From: Dama dama
Taxonomy: Eukaryota; Chordata; Mammalia; Artiodactyla; Cervidae
Length of the DNA stretch: 64,000 nucleotides
NCBI RefSeq assembly: GCF_033118175.1
Contig: NW_026870967.1
Coordinates: forward strand, 620,001 to 684,000
Direction of reading: 5' to 3'
In this document: positions 35,271-47,860 of the stretch, piece by piece
How positions within the stretch are numbered: position 1 is the stretch's first letter
Layout: the number at the start of each line of letters is the position of its first letter
Notes under the pieces: model-generated
The model's input: the letters and a program-made list of their open reading frames with translations, nothing else
What the model was told of the DNA's origin: nothing
Database searches by the model: none
Made by a program: the position numbers and the translations under genes

Positions 35271-38119
35271 CCTGAGGCTGCTGGGCCAAAGAGGTCTTGG
35301 GCATCCAGCCCCTTGCTGGTCCCTTCCATCTGACGAGGCCCTCTGAGCTCCAGCACCTTGCAGTGTGGAGACAGCCCCTGCCAGCAACCTCCTCTCCAAG
35401 GAGGCCTCAACCGAGGCCTAGTCCCAGGGAAAGGCACCAGCGGGGATGAACCTGGGGAGGCGCCTGGGAATGTCTGGACCCAGTCCCCGCAGCCTGCCCC
35501 TTGGTGGGGCAGTACCCCCGGAGGCCAGGAAGGTCTGGGCAAGGCTGGCCAGGGGCAGGGGCCCTGCTGGGTCCTGCCTCTGTCTTGTGGGGCCTCTGAG
35601 CACAACCGGCCCTCTCCCGCTGGAAGACCTCCCCGGCTGCCTCCAAAGGCCGGTTTGCCAACACTCCCGCCCACTGTTCCCACCAGGCGCGCACAATGCT
35701 CCCAAGCCCGGGAGAAAAGAGCTTCGGGGTGGTGCTCCCACCGGGCCCTTGCCCCTGAGCCTGGGGGCAATGCAGGGGTTCCACACTCCCAGGCCAAGGC
35801 AGAACCACATGCACACGTCTGTTCCTGCCCCCTGCACCGGCAGAGAGCTCAGGGGAGCCAGAGTCTGTCAGGCAGCTGCTGGGCTGGCCGCCTGTGTGGG
35901 AAGGGGCAGAGCCGACCTAGGGGCAAGTTGGGCCTCTTGCTCTCCCTGCTGCCCTGAGGTTGCTGGGTCAAAGAGGTCTTGGGCATCCAGCCCCTTGCTG
36001 GTTCCTTCCCTCTGACGAGGCCCTCTGAGCTCCAGCACCTTGCAGTGTGGAGACAGCCCGTGCCAGCAACCTCCTCTGCAACCAGGCCTCAACCCATGCC
36101 TAGGCCCAGGGGAAAGGCACCAGCGGGGATGAGCCTGGGGAGGCGCCCGGCCATGTCTGGATCCAGTCCCCGCAGCCTGCCCCTTGGTGGGGCAGTACCC
36201 CCGGAGGCAGGAAGGTCTGGGCAAGGCTGGCCAGGGGCAGGGGCCCTGCTGGGTCCTGCCCCTGGCCTGTGGGGCCTCTGAGCACAACCGGCCCTCTCCC
36301 ACTGGAAGACCTCCCCGGCTGCCTCCAAAGGCCTGTTTGCAAGCACTCCCGCCCACTGTTCCCACCAGGCGCGCACAATGCTCCCAAGCCCGGGAGAAAA
36401 GCGCTTCGGGGTGGTGCTCTCTCCGGGCCCTTGCCCCTGAGCCTGGGGGCAAGGCAGGGTGTCCACTCTCCCAGGCCAAGGCAGAACCACATGCACACGT
36501 CTGATCTGCCCCCTGCACCGACAGAGAGCTCGGCAGAGCCAGAGTCTGTCAGGCAGCTGCTGGGCTGGCCGCCTGTGTGGGAAGGGGCAGAGCAGACCTA
36601 GGGGCAAGTTGGGCCTCTTGGTCTCCCTGCTGCCCTGAGGCTGCTGGGCCAAAGAGGTCTTGGGCATCCAGACCCTTGCTGGTCCCTTCCCTCTGACGAG
36701 GCCCTCTGAGCTCCAGCACCTTGCAGTGTGGAGACAGCCCCTGCCAGCAACCTCCTCTCCAAGGAGGCCTAAACCGAGGCCTAGGCCCAGGGGAAAGGCA
36801 CCAGCGGGGATGAGCCTAAGGAGGCACCCGGGCATGTCTGGACCCAGTCCCCGCAGCCTGCCCCTTGGTGGGGCTGTACCCCCGGAGGCAGGAAGGTCTG
36901 GGCAAGGCTGGCCAGGGGCAGGGGCCCTGCTGGGTCCTGCCCCTGGCCTGTGGGGCCTCTGAGCACAAGCGGCCCTCTCCCACTGGATGATCTCCCCGGC
37001 TGCCTCCAAAGGCCGGTTTGCAAGCACTCCCGCCCACTGTTCCCACCAGGCGCGCACAATGCTCCCAAGCCCGGGAGAAAAGCGCTTCGGGGTGGTGCTC
37101 TCTCCGGGCCCTTGCCAATGAGCCTGGGGGCCAGGCAGGTGATCCACACTCCCAGGCCAAGGCAGAACCACATGCACACGTCTGTTCCTGCCCCCTGCAC
37201 CGGCAGAGATCTCGCGGGAGCCAGAGTCTGTCAGGCAGCTGCTGGGCTGGCCGTCTGTGTGGGAAGGGGCAGAGCTGACCTAGGGGCAAGTTGGGCCTCT
37301 TGCTCTCCCTGCTGCCCTGAGGCTGCTGGGCCAAAGAGGTCTTGGGCATCCAGCCCCTTGCTGGTCCCTTCCATCTGACGAGGCCCTCTGAGCTCCAGCA
37401 CCTTGCAGTGTGGAGACAGCCCCTGCCAGCAACCTCCTCTCCAAGGAGGCCTCAACCGAGGCCTAGTCCCAGGGAAAGGCACCAGCGGGGATGAACCTGG
37501 GGAGGCGCCTGGGAATGTCTGGACCCAGTCCCCGCAGCCTGCCCCTTGGTGGGGCAGTACCCCCGGAGGCCAGGAAGGTCTGGGCAAGGCTGGCCAGGGG
37601 CAGGGGCCCTGCTGGGTCCTGCCCCTGGCCTGTGGGGCCTCTGAGCATGACCGGCCCTCTCCCGCTGGAGAACTCCCCGACTGCCTCCAAAGGCCGGTTT
37701 GCCAACACTCGCGCCCGCTGTTCCCGCCAGGCACGCACAATGCTCCCAAGCCCGGGAAAAAAGCGCTTCGGGGTGGTGCTCTCTCCGGGCCCTTGCCTCT
37801 GAGCCTGGGGGCAAGGCAGGGGGAACACACCCCCAGGCCAAGGCAGAACCACATTCCCACGTCTGTTCCTGTCCCCTGCACCGGCAAAGAGCTTGGGGGA
37901 GCCAGAGTCTGTCAGGCAGCTGCTGGGTTGGCCGCCTGTGTGGGAAGGGGCAGAGCCGCCCTAGGGGCAAGTTGGGCCTCTTGCTCTCCCTGCTGCCCTG
38001 AGGCTGCTGGGCCAAAGTCGTCTTGGGCATCCAGCCCCTTACTGGTCCCTTCCCTCTGACGAGGCCCTCTGAGCTCCAGCACCTTGCAGTGTGGAGACAG
38101 CCCCTGCCAGCAACCTCCT

Positions 38120-38150
38120 CTCCAAGGAGGCCTCAACCGAGGCCTAGGCC
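38120..38150. repeat. Composite palindrome in the spacer (example copy)
   Basis: Three overlapping dyads lie in 31 bp. CTCC-AA-GGAG is at 38120-38129. AGGCCTC-AACC-GAGGCCT, a perfect 7-bp stem with a 4-nt loop, is at 38128-38145. The perfect 10-bp palindrome GGCCTAGGCC is at 38141-38150. The motif recurs at the same place in most units, for example 563-593 and 23756-23786. It is sometimes broken by single changes, as in the AGGCCTA variants and the unit at 60816. It could form a hairpin or cruciform or bind a dimeric protein. No function is shown. Confidence 0.85.
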
Positions 38151-38273
38151 CAGGGGAAATGCACCAGCGGGGATGAGCCAGGGGAGGCGCCCGAGCATGT
38201 CTGGACCCAGTCCCCGCAGCCTGCCCCTTGGTGGGGCAGTACCCCCGGAGGCCAGGAAGGTCTGGGCAAGGCT

Positions 38274-38312
38274 GGCCAGGGGCAGGGGCCGTGCTGGGTC
38301 CTGCCCCTGGCC
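38274..38312. repeat. 13-bp-arm inverted repeat in the distal spacer (example copy)
   Basis: The left arm GGCCAGGGGCAGG (38274-38286) and the right arm CCTGCCCCTGGCC (38300-38312) are exact reverse complements around a 13-nt loop. The same structure appears at 34-72 and 61423-61461 and in most other units. A variant family with CTGCCAGGGGCAGG keeps 12 bp of arm. Units with GGGGCTGGGG, or with CCCATGG in the right arm, lose perfect pairing. It lies about 36 bp upstream of the next module. Confidence 0.87.
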
Positions 38313-38749
38313 TGTGGGGCCTCTGAGCACAACCGGCCCTCTCCCACTGGAAGACCTCCCCGGCTGCCTCCAAAGGCCGGTTTGCAAGCACTCCCGCCCA
38401 CTGTTCCCAGCAGGCGCGCACAATGCTCTCAAGCCCGGGAGAAAAGCGCTTCGGGGTGGTGCTCTCACCGGGCCCTTGCCCCTGAGCCTGGGGGCAATGC
38501 AGGGGGAACACACTCCCAGGCCAGGGCAGAACCACATGCACACGTCTATTCCTGCCCCCTGCACCGGCAGAGAGTTCAGGGGAGCCAGAGTCTGTCAGGC
38601 AGCTGCTGGGCTGGCCGCCTGTGTGGGAAGGGGCAGAGCCGACCTAGGGGCAAGTTGGGCCTCTTGCTCTCCCTGCTGCCCTGAGGCTGCTGGGCCAAAG
38701 AGGTCTTGGGCATCCAGCCCCTTGCTGGTCCCTTCCCTCTGACGAGGCC

Positions 38750-41730
38750 CTCTGAGCTCCAGCACCTTGCAGTGTGGAGACAGCCCCTGCCAGCAACCTC
38801 CTCTCCAAGGAGGGCTCAACCGAGGCCTAGGCCCAGGGGAAAGGCACCACCGGGGATGAGACTGGGGAGGCGCCCGGGCATGTCTGGACCCAGTCCCCGC
38901 AGCCTGCCCCTTGGTGGGGCTGTAACCCCGGAGGCAGGAAGGTCTGGGCAAGGCTGGTCAGGGGCATTGGCCCTGCTGGGTCCTGCCCCTGGCCTGTGGG
39001 GCCTCTGAGTACAACCGGCCCTCTCCCACTGGAAGACCTCCCCGGCTGCCTCCAAAGGCCGGTTTGCAAGCACTCCCGCCCACTGTTCCCACCAAGCACG
39101 CACAATGCTCCCAAGCCCGGGAGGAAAGCGCTTCGGGGTGGTGCTCTCTCCGGGCCCTTGCCCCTGAGCCTGGGGTCCAGGCATGGGGAACACACTCCCA
39201 GGCCAAGACAGAACGACATGCACACGTCTGTTCCTGCCCCCTACACCGGCAGAGAGCTCGGGGGAGCCAGAGACTGCCAGGCTGCTGCTGGGCTGGCTGC
39301 CTGTGTGGGACGGGGCAGAGCCGACCTAGGGGCAAGTTGGGCCTCTTGCTCTCCCTGCTGCCCTGAGGCTGCTGGGCCAAAGAGGTCTTGGGCATCCAGC
39401 CGCTTGCTGGTCCCTTCCCTCTGACGAGGCCCTCTGAGCTCCACCACCTTGCAGTGTGGAGACAGCCCCTGCCAGCAACCTCCTCTCCAAGGAGGCCTCA
39501 ACCGAGGCCTAGGCCCAGGTGAAAGGCACCAGCGGGGATGAGCCAGTGGAGGCGCCCGGGCATGTCTGGAACCAGTCCCCGCAGCCTGCCCCTTGGTGGG
39601 GCAGTACCCCCGGAGGCCAGGAAGGTCTGGGCAAGGCTGGCCAGGGGCAGGGGCCCTGCTGGGTCCTGCCCCTGGCCTGTGGGGCCTCTGAGCACAACCG
39701 GCCCTCTCCCACTGGAAGACCTCCCCGGCTGCCTCCAAAGGCCGGTTTGGCAACACTCGTGCCCGCTGTTCCCGCCAGGCACGCACAATGCTCCCAAGCC
39801 CGGGAGAAAAGCGCTTCGGGGTGTTGCTCTCTCCTGGCGCTTGCCCCTGAGCCTGGGGGCCAGGCAGTGGGTCCACACTCCAAGACCAATGCAGAACCAC
39901 ATGCACACGTCTGTTTCTGCCCCCTGCACCGGCAGAGAGCTCGGGGGAGCCAGAGTCTGTCAGGCAGCTGCTGGGTTGGCCGCCTGTGTGGGAAGGGGCA
40001 GAGCCGACCTAGGGGCAAGTTGGGCCTCTTCCTCTCCCTGCTGCCCTGAGGCTGCTGGGCCAAAGAGGTCTTGGGCATCCAGCCCCTTGCTGGTCCCTTC
40101 CCGCTGACGAGGCCCTCTGAGCTCCAGCACCTTGCAGTGTGGAGACAGCCCCTGCCAGCAACCTCCTCTCCAAGGAGGCCTCAACCGAGGCCTAGGCCCA
40201 GGGGAAAGTCAACAGCGGGGATGAGACTGGGGAGGCACCCGGGCCTGTCTGGACCCAGTCCCCGCAGCCTGCCCCTTGGTGGGGCAGTACCCCCGGAGGC
40301 CAGGAAGGTCTGAGCAAGGCTGGCCAGGGGCATGGGCCCTGCTGGGTCCTGCCTCTGTCTTGTGGGGCCTCTGAGCACAACCGGCCCTCTCCCGCTGGAA
40401 GAACTCCCCGGCTGCCTCCAAAGGCCGGTTTGCCAACACTCCCGCCCACTGTTCCCACCAGGCGCGCACAATGCTCCCAAGCCCGGGAGAAAAGAGCTTC
40501 GGGGTGGTGCTCCCACCGGGCCCTTGCCCCTGAGCCTGGGGGCAATGCAGGGGTTCCACACTCCCAGGCCAAGGCAGAACCACATGCACACGTCTGTTCC
40601 TGCCCCCTGCACCGGCAGAGAGCTCAGGGGAGCCAGAGTCTGTCAGGCAGCTGCTGGGCTGGCCGCCTGTGTGGGAAGGGGCAGAGCCGCCCTAGGGGCA
40701 AGTTGGGCCTCTTGCTCTCCCTGCTGCCCTGAGGCTGCTGGGTCAAAGAGGTCTTGGGCATCCAGCCCCTTGCTGGTTCCTTCCCTCTGACGAGGCCCTC
40801 TGAGCTCCAGCACCTTGCAGTGTGGAGACAGCCCGTGCCAGCAACCTCCTCTGCAACCAGGCCTCAACCCATGCCTAGGCCCAGGGGAAAGGCACCAGCG
40901 GGGATGAGCCTGGGGAGGCGCCCGGCCATGTCTGGACCCAGTCCCCGCAGCCTGCCCCTTGGTGGGGCTGTACCCCCGGAGGCAGGAAGGTCTGGGCAAG
41001 GCTGGCCAGGGGCAGGGGCCCTGCTGGGTCCTGCCCCTGGCCTGTGGGGCCTCTGAGCACAACCGGCCCTCTCCCACTGGAAGACCTCCCCGGCTGCCTC
41101 CAAAGGCCGGTTTGCAAGCACTCCCGCCCACTGTTCCCACCAGGCGCGCACAATGCTCCCAAGCCCGGGAGAAAAGCGCTTCGGGGTGGTGCTCTCTCCG
41201 GGCCCTTGCCCCTGAGCCTGGGGGCCAGGCAGGGGATCCATACTCCCAGGCCAAGGCAGAACCACATGCACACGTCTGTTCCTGCCCCCTCCACCGGCGA
41301 GAGCTGGGGGGAGCCAGAGTCTGTCAGGCAGCTACTGGGCTGGCCGCCTGTGTGGGAAGGGGCAGAACCAACCTAGGGGCAAGTTGGGCCTCTTGCTCTC
41401 CCTGCTGCCCTGAGGCTGCTGGGCCAAAGAGGTCTTGGGCATCCAGCCCCTTTCTGGTTCCTTCCCTCTGACGAGGCCCTCTGAGCTCCAGCACCTTGCA
41501 GTGTGGCGACAGCCCCTGCCGGCAACCTCCTCTCCAAGGAGGCCTCAACCGAGGCCTAGGCCCAGGGGAAAGGCACCAGCGGGGATGAGCCAGTGGAGGC
41601 ACCCGGGCATGTCTGGAACCAGTCCCCGCAGCCTGCCCCTTGGTGGGGCAGTAACCCCGGAGGCCAGGAAGGTCTGGGCAAGGCTGGCCAGGGGCAGGGG
41701 CCCTGCTGGGTCCTGCCCCTGGCCTGTGGG
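38750..41730 (+). repeat. Higher-order block of block B, copy 2 (a-b-c-d)
   Basis: This copy carries types a-b-c-d in order, with type c present once. It is followed by a unit with GTGTGGCGACAGCC and a GAGCCAGTGGAGGCACCCGG core. It lies 6822 bp after copy 1 and 6129 bp before copy 3, a difference of one unit that the doubled type c of copy 1 can account for. Confidence 0.78.
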
Positions 41731-41760
41731 GTCTCTGAGCACAACCGGCCCTCTCCCACT

Positions 41761-42430
41761 GGAAGACCTCCCCGGCTGCCTCCAAAGGCCGGTTTGCAAG
41801 CGCTCCCGCGCACTGTTCCCAGCAGGCGCGCACAATGCTCCCAAGCCCGGGAGAAAAGCGCTTCGGGGTGGTGCTCTCTCCGGGCCCTTGCCCCTGAGCC
41901 TGGGGGAACACACTCCCAGGCCAAGGCAGAACGACATGCACACGTCTGTTCCTGCCCCCTACACCGGCAGAGAGCTCGGGGGAGCCAGAGACTGCCAGGC
42001 TGCTGCTGGGCTGGCTGCCTGTGTGGGACGGGGCAGAGCCGACCTAGGGGCAAGTTGGGCCTCTTGCTCTCCCTGCTGCCCTGAGGCTGCTGGGTCAAAG
42101 AGGTCTCGGGCATCCAGCCCTTTGCTGTTCCCTTCCCTCTGACGAGGCCCTCTGAGCTCCAGCACCTTGCAGTGTGGAGACAGCCCCTGCCAGCAACCTC
42201 CTCTCCAAGGAGGCCTCAACCGAGGCCTAGGCCCAGGGGAAAGGCACCAGCGGGGATGAGCCAGGGGAGGCGCCCGAGCATGTCTGGACCCAGTCCCCGC
42301 AGCCTGCCCCTTGGTGGGGCAGTACCCCCGGAGGCCAGGAAGGTCTGGGCAAGGCTGGCCAGGGGCACGAGCCCTGCTGCGTCCTGCCCCTAGCCTGTGG
42401 GGTCTCTGAGCACAACCGGCCCTCTCCCAC
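41761..42430 (+). repeat. Shortened unit with a 12-bp spacer deletion
   Basis: After GAGCCTGGGGG this unit goes straight to AACACACTCCC near 41905 and lacks the usual CCAGGCAGGGGG segment. The loss can be explained by slippage between the two GGGGG runs flanking it. The rest of the unit is ordinary. Confidence 0.88.
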
Positions 42431-44879
42431 TGGAAGACCTCCCCGTCTGCCTCCAAAGGCCGGTTTGCAAGCGTTCCCTGCCACTGTTCCCAGCAGGCGT
42501 GCACAATGCTCCCAAGCCCGGGAGAAAAGCGCTTCAGGGTGGTGCTCTCTCTGGGCCCTTGCCCCTGAGCCTGGGGGCAAGGCAGGGTGTCCACTCTCCC
42601 AGGCCAAGGCAGAACCACATGCACACGTCTGATCTGCCCCCTGCACCGACAGAGAGCTCGGCAGAGCCAGAGTCTGTCAGGCAGCTGCTGGGTTGGCCGC
42701 CTGTGTGGGAAGGGGCAGAGCCGACCTAGGGGCAAGTTGGGCCTCTTCCTCTCCCTGCTGCCCTGAGGCTGCTGGGCCAAAGAGGTCTTGGGCATCCAGC
42801 CCCTTGCTGGTCCCTTCCCGCTGACGAGGCCCTCTGAGCTCCAGCACCTTGCAGTGTGGAGACAGCCCCTGCCAGCAACCTCCTCTCCAAGGAGGCCTCA
42901 ACCGAGGCCTAGGCCCAGGGGAAAGTCAACAGCGGGGATGAGACTGGGGAGGCACCCGGGCCTGTCTGGACCCAGTCCCCGCAGCCTGCCCCTTGGTGGG
43001 GCAGTACCCCCGGAGGCCAGGAAGGTCTGAGCAAGGCTGGCCAGGGGCATGGGCCCTGCTGGGTCCTGCCTCTGTCTTGTGGGGCCTCTGAGCACAACCG
43101 GCCCTCTCCCGCTGGAAGACCTCCCCGGCTGCCTCCAAAGGCCGGTTTGCCAACACTCCCGCCCACTGTTCCCACCAGGCGCGCACAATGCTCCCAAGCC
43201 CGGGAGAAAAGAGCTTTGGGGTGGTGCTCCCACCGGGCCCTTGCCCCTGAGCCTGGGGGCAATGCAGGGGTTCCACACTCCCAGGCCAAGGCAGAACCAC
43301 ATGCACACGTCTGTTCCTGCCCCCTGCACCGGCAGAGAGCTCAGGGGAGCCAGAGTCTGTCAGGCAGCTGCTGGGCTGGCCGCCTGTGTGGGAAGGGGCA
43401 GAGCAGACCTAGGGGCAAGTTGGGCCTCTTGCTCTCCCTGCTGCCCTGAGGCTGCTGGGCCAAAGAGGTCTTGGGCATCCAGCCCCTTGCTGGTCCCTTT
43501 CCTCTGACGAGGCCCTCTGAGCTCCAGCACCTTGCAGTGTGGAGACAGCCCCTGCCAGCAACCTCCTCTCCAAGGAGGCCTAAACCGAGGCCTAGGCCCA
43601 GGGGAAAGGCACCAGCGGGGATGAGCCTAAGGAGGCACCCGGGCATGTCTGGACCCAGTCCCCGCAGCCTGCCCCTTGGTGGGGCTGTACCCCCGGAGGC
43701 AGGAAGGTCTGGGCAAGGCTGGCCAGGGGCAGGGGCCCTGCTGGGTCCTGCCCCTGGCCTGTGGGGCCTCTGAGCACAACCGGCCCTCTCCCACTGGAAG
43801 ATCTCCCCGGCTGCCTCCAAAGGCCGGTTTGCAAGCACTCCCGCCCACTGTTCCCACCAGGCGCACACAATGCTCCCAAGCCCGGGAGAAAAGCGCTTCG
43901 GGGTGGTGCTCTCTCCGGGCCCTTGCCAATGAGCCTGGGGGCCAGGCAGGTGATCCACACTCCCAGGCCAAGGCAGAACCACATGCACACGTCTGTTCCT
44001 GCCCCCTGCACCGGCAGAGAGCTCGCGGGAGCCAGAGTCTGTCAGGCAGCTGCTGGGCTGGCCGTCTGTGTGGGAAGGGGCAGAGCTGACCTAGGGGCAA
44101 GTTGGGCCTCTTGCTCTCCCTCGAGCCCTGAGGCTGCTGGGCCAAAGAGGTCTTGGGCATCCAGCCCCTTGCTGGTCCCTTCCATCTGACGAGGCCCTCT
44201 GAGCTCCAGCACCTTGCAGTGTGGAGACAGCCCCTGCCAGCAACCTCCTCTCCAAGGAGGCCTCAACCGAGGCCTAGTCCCAGGGAAAGGCACCAGCGGG
44301 GATGAACCTGGGGAGGCGCCTGGGAATGTCTGGACCCAGTCCCCGCAGCCTGCCCCTTGGTGGGGCAGTACCCCCGGAGGCCAGGAAGGTCTGGGCAAGG
44401 CTGGCCAGGGGCAGGGGCCCTGCTGGGTCCTGCCTCTGTCTTGTGGGGCCTCTGAGCACAACCGGCCCTCTCCCGCTGGAAGACCTCCCCGGCTGCCTCC
44501 AAAGGCCGGTTTGCCAACACTCCCGCCCACTGTTCCCACCAGGCGCGCACAATGCTCCCAAGCCCGGGAGAAAAGAGCTTCGGGGTGGTGCTCCCACCGG
44601 GCCCTTGCCCCTGAGCCTGGGGGCAATGCAGGGGTTCCACACTCCCAGGCCAAGGCAGAACCACATGCACACGTCTGTTCCTGCCCCCTGCACCGGCAGA
44701 GAGCTCAGGGGAGCCAGAGTCTGTCAGGCAGCTGCTGGGCTGGCCGCCTGTGTGGGAAGGGGCAGAGCCGACCTAGGGGCAAGTTGGGCCTCTTGCTCTC
44801 CCTGCTGCCCTGAGGTTGCTGGGTCAAAGAGGTCTTGGGCATCCAGCCCCTTGCTGGTTCCTTCCCTCTGACGAGGCTC

Positions 44880-47860
44880 TCTGAGCTCCAGCACCTTGCA
44901 GTGTGGAGACAGCCCCTGCCAGCAACCTCCTCTCCAAGGAGGGCTCAACCGAGGCCTAGGCCCAGGGGAAAGGCACCACCGGGGATGAGACTGGGGAGGC
45001 GCCCGGGCATGTCTGGACCCAGTCCCCGCAGCCTGCCCCTTGGTGGGGCTGTAACCCCGGAGGCAGGAAGGTCTGGGCAAGGCTGGTCAGGGGCATTGGC
45101 CCTGCTGGGTCCTGCCCCTGGCCTGTGGGGCCTCTGAGTACAACCGGCCCTCTCCCACTGGAAGACCTCCCCGGCTGCCTCCAAAGGCCGGTTTGCAAGC
45201 ACTCCCGCCCACTGTTCCCACCAAGCACGCACAATGCTCCCAAGCCCGGGAGGAAAGCGCTTCGGGGTGGTGCTCTCTCCGGGCCCTTGCCCCTGAGCCT
45301 GGGGTCCAGGCATGGGGAACACACTCCCAGGCCAAGACAGAACGACATGCACACGTCTGTTCCTGCCCCCTACACCGGCAGAGAGCTCGGGGGAGCCAGA
45401 GACTGCCAGGCTGCTGCTGGGCTGGCTGCCTGTGTGGGACGGGGCAGAGCCGACCTAGGGGCAAGTTGGGCCTCTTGCTCTCCCTGCTGCCCTGAGGCTG
45501 CTGGGTCAAAGAGGTCTTGGGCATCCAGCCGCTTGCTGGTCCCTTCCCTCTGACGAGGCCCTCTGAGCTCCACCACCTTGCAGTGTGGAGACAGCCCCTC
45601 CCGGCAACCTCCTCTCCAAGGAGGCCTCAACCGAGGCCTAGGCCCAGGTGAAAGGCACCAGCGGGGATGAGCCAGTGGAGGCGCCCGGGCATGTCTGGAA
45701 CCAGTCCCCGCAGACTGCCCCTTGGTGGGGCAGTACCCCCGGAGGCCAGGAAGGTCTGGGCAAGGCTGGCCAGGGGCAGGGGCCCTGCTGGGTCCTGCCC
45801 CTGGCCTGTGGGGCCTCTGAGCACAACCGGCCCTCTCCCACTGGAAGACCTCCCCGGCTGCCTCCAAAGGCCGGTTTGGCAACACTCGTGCCCGCTGTTC
45901 CCGCCAGGCACGCACAATGCTCCCAAGCCCGGGAGAAAAGCGCTTCGGGGTGTTGCTCTCTCCTGGCGCTTGCCCCTGAGCCTGGGGGCCAGGCAGTGGG
46001 TCCACACTCCAAGACCAATGCAGAACCACATGCACACGTCTGTTTCTGCCCCCTGCACCGGCAGAGAGCTCGGGGGAGCCAGAGTCTGTCAGGCAGCTGC
46101 TGGGTTGGCCGCCTGTGTGGGAAGGGGCAGAGCCGACCTAGGGGCAAGTTGGGCCTCTTCCTCTCCCTGCTGCCCTGAGGCTGCTGGGCCAAAGAGGTCT
46201 TGGGCATCCAGCCCCTTGCTGGTCCCTTCCCGCTGACGAGGCCCTCTGAGCTCCAGCACCTTGCAGTGTGGAGACAGCCCCTGCCAGCAACCTCCTCTCC
46301 AAGGAGGCCTCAACCGAGGCCTAGGCCCAGGGGAAAGTCAACAGCGGGGATGAGACTGGGGAGGCACCCGGGCCTGTCTGGACCCAGTCCCCGCAGCCTG
46401 CCCCTTGGTGGGGCAGTACCCCCGGAGGCCAGGAAGGTCTGAGCAAGGCTGGCCAGGGGCATGGGCCCTGCTGGGTCCTGCCTCTGTCTTGTGGGGCCTC
46501 TGAGCACAACCGGCCCTCTCCCACTGGAAGAACTCCCCGGCTGCCTCCAAAGGCCGGTTTGCCAACACTCCCGCCCACTGTTCCCACCAGGCGCGCACAA
46601 TGCTCCCAAGCCCGGGAGAAAAGAGCTTCGGGGTGGTGCTCCCACCGGGCCCTTGCCCCTGAGCCTGGGGGCAATGCAGGGGTTCCACACTCCCAGGCCA
46701 AGGCAGAACCACATGCACACGTCTGTTCCTGCCCCCTGCACCGGCAGAGAGCTCAGGGGAGCCAGAGTCTGTCAGGCAGCTGCTGGGCTGGCCGCCTGTG
46801 TGGGAAGGGGCAGAGCCGCCCTAGGGGCAAGTTGGGCCTCTTGCTCTCCCTGCTGCCCTGAGGCTGCTGGGTCAAAGAGGTCTTGGGCATCCAGCCCCTT
46901 GCTGGTTCCTTCCCTCTGACGAGGCCCTCTGAGCTCCAGCACCTTGCAGTGTGGAGACAGCCCGTGCCAGCAACCTCCTCTGCAACCAGGCCTCAACCCA
47001 TGCCTAGGCCCAGGGGAAAGGCACCAGCGGGGATGAGCCTGGGGAGGCGCCCGGCCATGTCTGGACCCAGTCCCCGCAGCCTGCCCCTTGGTGGGGCTGT
47101 ACCCCCGGAGGCAGGAAGGTCTGGGCAAGGCTGGCCAGGGGCAGGGGCCCTGCTGGGTCCTGCCCCTGGCCTGTGGGGCCTCTGAGCACAACCGGCCCTC
47201 TCCCACTGGAAGACCTCCCCGGCTGCCTCCAAAGGCCGGTTTGCAAGCACTCCCGCCCACTGTTCCCACCAGGCGCGCACAATGCTCCCAAGCCCGGGAG
47301 AAAAGCGCTTCGGGGTGGTGCTCTCTCCGGGCCCTTGCCCCTGAGCCTGGGGGCCAGGCAGGGGATCCATACTCCCAGGCCAAGGCAGAACCACATGCAC
47401 ACGTCTGTTCCTGCCCCCTCCACCGGCAGAGAGCTGGGGGGAGCCAGAGTCTGTCAGGCAGCTACTGGGCTGGCCGCCTGTGTGGGAAGGGGCAGAACCA
47501 ACCTAGGGGCAAGTTGGGCCTCTTGCTCTCCCTGCTGCCCTGAGGCTGCTGGGCCAAAGAGGTCTTGGGCATCCAGCCCCTTGCTGGTCCCTTCCCTCTG
47601 ACGAGGCCCTCTGAGCTCCAGCACCTTGCAGTGTGGCGACAGCCCCTGCCGGCAACCTCCTCTCCTAGGAGGCCTCAACCGAGGCCTAGGCCCAGGGGAA
47701 AGGCACCAGCGGGGATGAGCCAGTGGAGGCACCCGGGCATGTCTGGAACCAGTCCCCGCAGCCTGCCCCTTGGTGGGGCAGTAACCCCGGAGGCCAGGAA
47801 GGTCTGGGCAAGGCTGGCCAGGGGCAGGGGCCCTGCTGGGTCCTGCCCCTGGCCTGTGGG
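44880..47860 (+). repeat. Higher-order block of block B, copy 3 (a-b-c-d)
   Basis: This block matches 38750-41730 at an offset of 6129 bp (9 units) with few differences. It includes the GTGTGGCGACAGCC unit and the CCCCTCCACCGGC variant. At the 3' end the copies diverge: the copy near 41800 has GCAAGCGCTCCC and this one has GCCAACACTCCC. Confidence 0.78.
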
